Part shown: positions 61,278 to 64,000 of the stretch, piece after piece
How the letters are laid out: every line of letters begins with the position of its first letter
Position numbering within the stretch: the stretch's first letter is position 1
DNA from: Malachius bipustulatus
Taxonomy: Eukaryota; Arthropoda; Insecta; Coleoptera; Melyridae
Reading direction: 5' to 3'
NCBI GenBank assembly: GCA_910589415.1
Contig: OU342630.1
Span: 1-64,000 of the forward strand
Length of the DNA stretch: 64,000 nucleotides
The notes under the pieces: model-generated
The model's database searches: none
Seen by the model: only the letters and a program-made list of their open reading frames with translations
Told to the model about the DNA's origin: nothing
Translations under genes and position numbers: made by a program

Positions 61278-63115
61278 ACTTGCAACGCTGATTCGGAATA
61301 TATATGGTATTAGAGGTCGCAAAAGCCAGGATATGTTTCAAATCGAGCCAAAAAAATGGTCAACGGTCCTGAATAATGACATTAAAAAATTCATATCACC
61401 GAAACGGTGGCTCCAATCGGAAAACGGACCTTGGTATCAGATTCGCCGTGGCTCAGACCATCAGTGGTGAGGATTTCATCCAAATCCGACGTCCTAACTG
61501 AAAAAAATATTCGAAAGGGGGGACCCTTCTTAAATTTTTAAGGAAAATTTTTTCGAAAGCGAGCTGACGCTTTCCTCTGACAATACTTGGAACGCTGATT
61601 CGGAATATATATGGTATTAGAGTCGCAAAAGCCGGGATATGTTTCAAATCGAGCCAAAAAAATGGTCAACGGTCCTGAATAATGACATTAAAAAATTCAT
61701 ATCACCGAAACGGTGGCTCCAATCGAAAAACGGGCCTTGGTATCAGATTCGCCGTGGCTCAGACCATCAGTGGTGAGGATTTCATCCAAATCCGACGTCC
61801 TAACTGAAAAAAATATTCGAAAGGGGGACCTTTCTTAAATTTTTAAGAAAAATTTTTTCGAAAGCGAGCTGACGCTTTCCTCTGACAATACTTGGAACGC
61901 TGATTCGGAATATATATGGTATTAGAGGTCGCAAAAGCCGGGATATGTTTCAAATCGAGCCAAAAAAATGGTCAACGGTCCTGAATAATGACATTAAAAA
62001 ATTCATATCACCGAAACGGTGGCTCCAATCGAAAAACGGACCTTGGTATCAGATTCGCCGTTGCTCAGACCATCAGTGGTGAGGATTTCATCCAAATCCG
62101 ACGTCCTAACTGAAAAAAATATTCGAAAGGGGGGACCCTTCTTAAATTTTTAAGAAAAATTTTTTCGAAAGCGAGCTGACGCTTTCCTCTGACAATACTT
62201 GGAACGCTGATTCGGAATATATATGGTATTAGAGTCGCAAAAGCCGGGATATGTTTCAAATCGAGCCAAAAAAATGGTCAACGGTCCTGAATAATGACAT
62301 TAAAAAACTCATATCACCGAAACGGTGGCTCCAATCGAAAAACTGGCCTTGGTATCAGATTCGCCGTGGCTCAGACCATCAGTGGTGAGGATTTCATCCA
62401 AATCCGACGTCCTAACTGAAAAAAATATTCGAAAGGGGGGACCCTTCTTAAATTTTTAAGGAAAATTTTTTCGAAACCGAGCTGACGCTTTCCTCTGACA
62501 ATACTTGCAACGCTGATTCGGAATATATATGGTATTAGAGGTCGCAAAAGCCGGAATATGTGTCAAATCGAGCCAAAAAAATGGTCAAAAGTCCTGAATA
62601 ATGACATTAAAAAATTCATATCACCGAAACGGTGGTTCCAATCGAAAAACGGACCTTGGTATCAGATTCGCCGTGGCTCAGACCATCAGTGGTGAGGATT
62701 TCATCCAAATCCGACGTCCTAACTGAAAAAAATATTCGAAAGGGGGGACCCTTCTTAAATTTTTAAGGAAAATTTTTTCGAAAGCGAGCTGACGCTTTCC
62801 TCTGACAATACTTGCAACGCTGATTCGGAATATATATAGTATTAGAGTCGCAAAAGCCGGGATATGTTTCAAATCGAGCCAAAAAAATGGTCAACGGTCC
62901 TGAATAATGACATTAAAAAACTCATATCACCGAAACGGTGGCTCCAATCGAAAAACTGGCCTTGGTATCAGATTAGCCGTGGCTCAGACCATCAGTGGTG
63001 AGGATTTCATCCAAATCCGACGTCCTAACTGAAAAAAATATTCGAAAGGGGGGACCCTTCTTAAATTTTTAAGGAAAATTTTTTCGAAAGCGAGCTGATG
63101 CTTTCCTCTGACAAT
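61278..63115 (+). repeat. Hexamer HOR copy (1838 bp)
   Basis: M1 has CGGAAAACGG but TGGTGAGG and a private CCAGGATATG. M5 keeps ATGTGTCAAA and CAAAAGTCC but has TAAGG. M6 has ATATATAGTATT and ATTAGCCG with TGGTGAGG. Preceded by the GTCGACGG linker monomer. Confidence 0.85.
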
Positions 63116-64000
63116 ACTTGCAACGCTGATTCGGAATATATATGGTATGAGAGGTCGCAAAAGCCGGGATATGTTTCAAATCGAGCCAAAAAAAATGGTC
63201 AACGGTCCTGAATAATGACATTAAAAAATTCATATCACCGAAACGGTGGCTCCAATCGAAAAACTGGCCTTGGTATCAGATTCGCCGTGGCTCAGACCAT
63301 CAGTGGTGAGGATTTCATCCAAATCCGACGTCCTAACTGAAAAAAATATTCGAAAGGGGGGACCCTTCTTAAATTTTTAAGGAAAATTTTTTAGAAACCG
63401 AGCTGACGCTTTCCTCTGACAATACTTGCAACGCTGATTCGGAATATATATGGTATTAGAGGTCGCAAAAGCCGGGATATGTGTCAAATCGAGCCAAAAA
63501 AATGGTCAACGGTCCTGAATATTGACATTAAAAAATTCATATCACCGAAACGGTGGCTCCAATCGAAAAACGGGCCTTGGTATCAGATTCGCCGTTGCTC
63601 AGACCATCAGTGGTGAGGATTTCATCCAAATCCGACGTCCTAACTGAAAAAAATATTCGAAAGGGGGGACCCTTCTTAAATTTTTAAGAAAAATTTTTTC
63701 GAAAGCGAGGTGATGCTTTCCTCTGACAATACTTGGAACGCTGATTCGGAATATATATGGTATTAGAGGTCGCAAAAGCCGGGATATGTTTCAAATCGAG
63801 CCAAAAAAATGGTCAACGGTCCTGAATAATGACATTAAAAAATTCATATCACCGAAACGGTGGCTCCAATCAAAAAACGGACCTTGGTATCAGATTCGCC
63901 GTGGCTCAGACCATCAGTGGTGAGGATTTCATCCAAATCCGACGTCCTAACTGAAAAAAATATTCGAAAGGGGGGACCCTTCTTAAATTTTTAAGGAAAA
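63116..64000 (+). repeat. B block (copy 6, cut by window end)
   Basis: GTATGAGAGG/CTGGCC, then ATGTGTCAAATCGAGCC with GAATATTGACATT, then CAATCAAAAAACGG. Follows hexamer 61278 as expected. The first monomers share TTTTTTAGAAACC with copy 4 (near 47150 and 63390), so copies 4 and 6 are close relatives. Confidence 0.75.

Larger units (their letters stand above)
43844..64000 (+). repeat. Satellite array segment 3 (~66 monomers, runs off window end)
   Basis: Same ~306-bp monomer in the same orientation after element 2, continuing to the last base, so the array extends beyond the window. Contains hexamers at 45040, 51166, 53005 and 61278, B blocks at 46878, 54844 and 63116, and a 10-monomer-offset duplication at 55151 and 58215. 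No gene or unique sequence was noticed. Confidence 0.97.

Noticed and set aside
1..64000. CRISPR array
   Set aside because: The repeat is continuous with no unique spacers; the unit is ~306 bp and homogeneous throughout.
1..64000. Ribosomal DNA or intergenic spacer repeats
   Set aside because: No rRNA-like sequence at any place, and the unit has none of the conserved rRNA segments.

Overview
This window is almost pure satellite DNA from a eukaryote, most likely an insect or another arthropod. About 203 head-to-tail copies of a ~306-bp monomer fill it from end to end, all in one orientation. Two unrelated palindromic (foldback) mobile elements of 849 and 857 bp, at 1868-2716 and 42987-43843, are the only interruptions. 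I found no protein-coding gene, rRNA, tRNA or CRISPR array. Nothing here looks bacterial or viral. The arthropod guess rests on terminal motifs of the CAGGGTGTCCC / CACCCTGTATA kind with TA target sites, which are common in insect non-autonomous transposons. It is an inference, and no species can be named.

The array is organised on at least three levels. Level 1 is the 305-307 bp monomer, which is rich in short dyads and carries one ATATATAT palindrome. Level 2 is a hexameric higher-order repeat (HOR) of ~1838 bp made of six distinguishable monomer types, called M1 to M6 here. Eleven full-length copies were placed (10346, 13408, 24133, 25971, 33315, 35153, 36991, 45040, 51166, 53005, 61278), plus one four-monomer deletion derivative at 12184. 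Level 3 is a recurring order of blocks: linker, 1 to 3 hexamers, a 'B' block of diagnostic variants, then a 'C' or 'D' block of looser monomers. This order repeats about six times, with lengths altered by unequal exchange (an ~11.02-kb repeat offset is the clearest). Local tandem duplications of 5, 7 and 10 monomers overlie it.

Layout: 1-1867 array; 1868-2716 foldback element 1; 2717-9732 D-like array; 9733-10345 linker; 10346-15245 hexamers; 15246-16779 B; 16780-24132 C; 24133-27808 hexamers; 27809-30262 B; 30263-32701 C; 32702-33314 linker; 33315-38830 hexamers; 38831-41282 B; 41283-45039 C, containing foldback element 2; 45040-46877 hexamer; 46878-48410 B; 48411-50552 C; 50553-51165 linker; 51166-54843 hexamers; 54844-55457 B; 55458-60970 D; 60971-61277 linker; 61278-63115 hexamer; 63116-64000 B, cut by the window end.

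The most notable points are these. Both foldback elements sit at exactly the same nucleotide of the monomer, the central TA of the ATATATAT palindrome. Both have the same nested design: two ~183-bp inverted outer modules around a ~485-bp palindromic core, although their sequences are unrelated. Nearly every monomer carries a motif one base away from the CENP-B box essential positions. A weak Pol III A-box/B-box/T-run arrangement is also visible. Functional readings (centromere, transcription) are hypotheses only.
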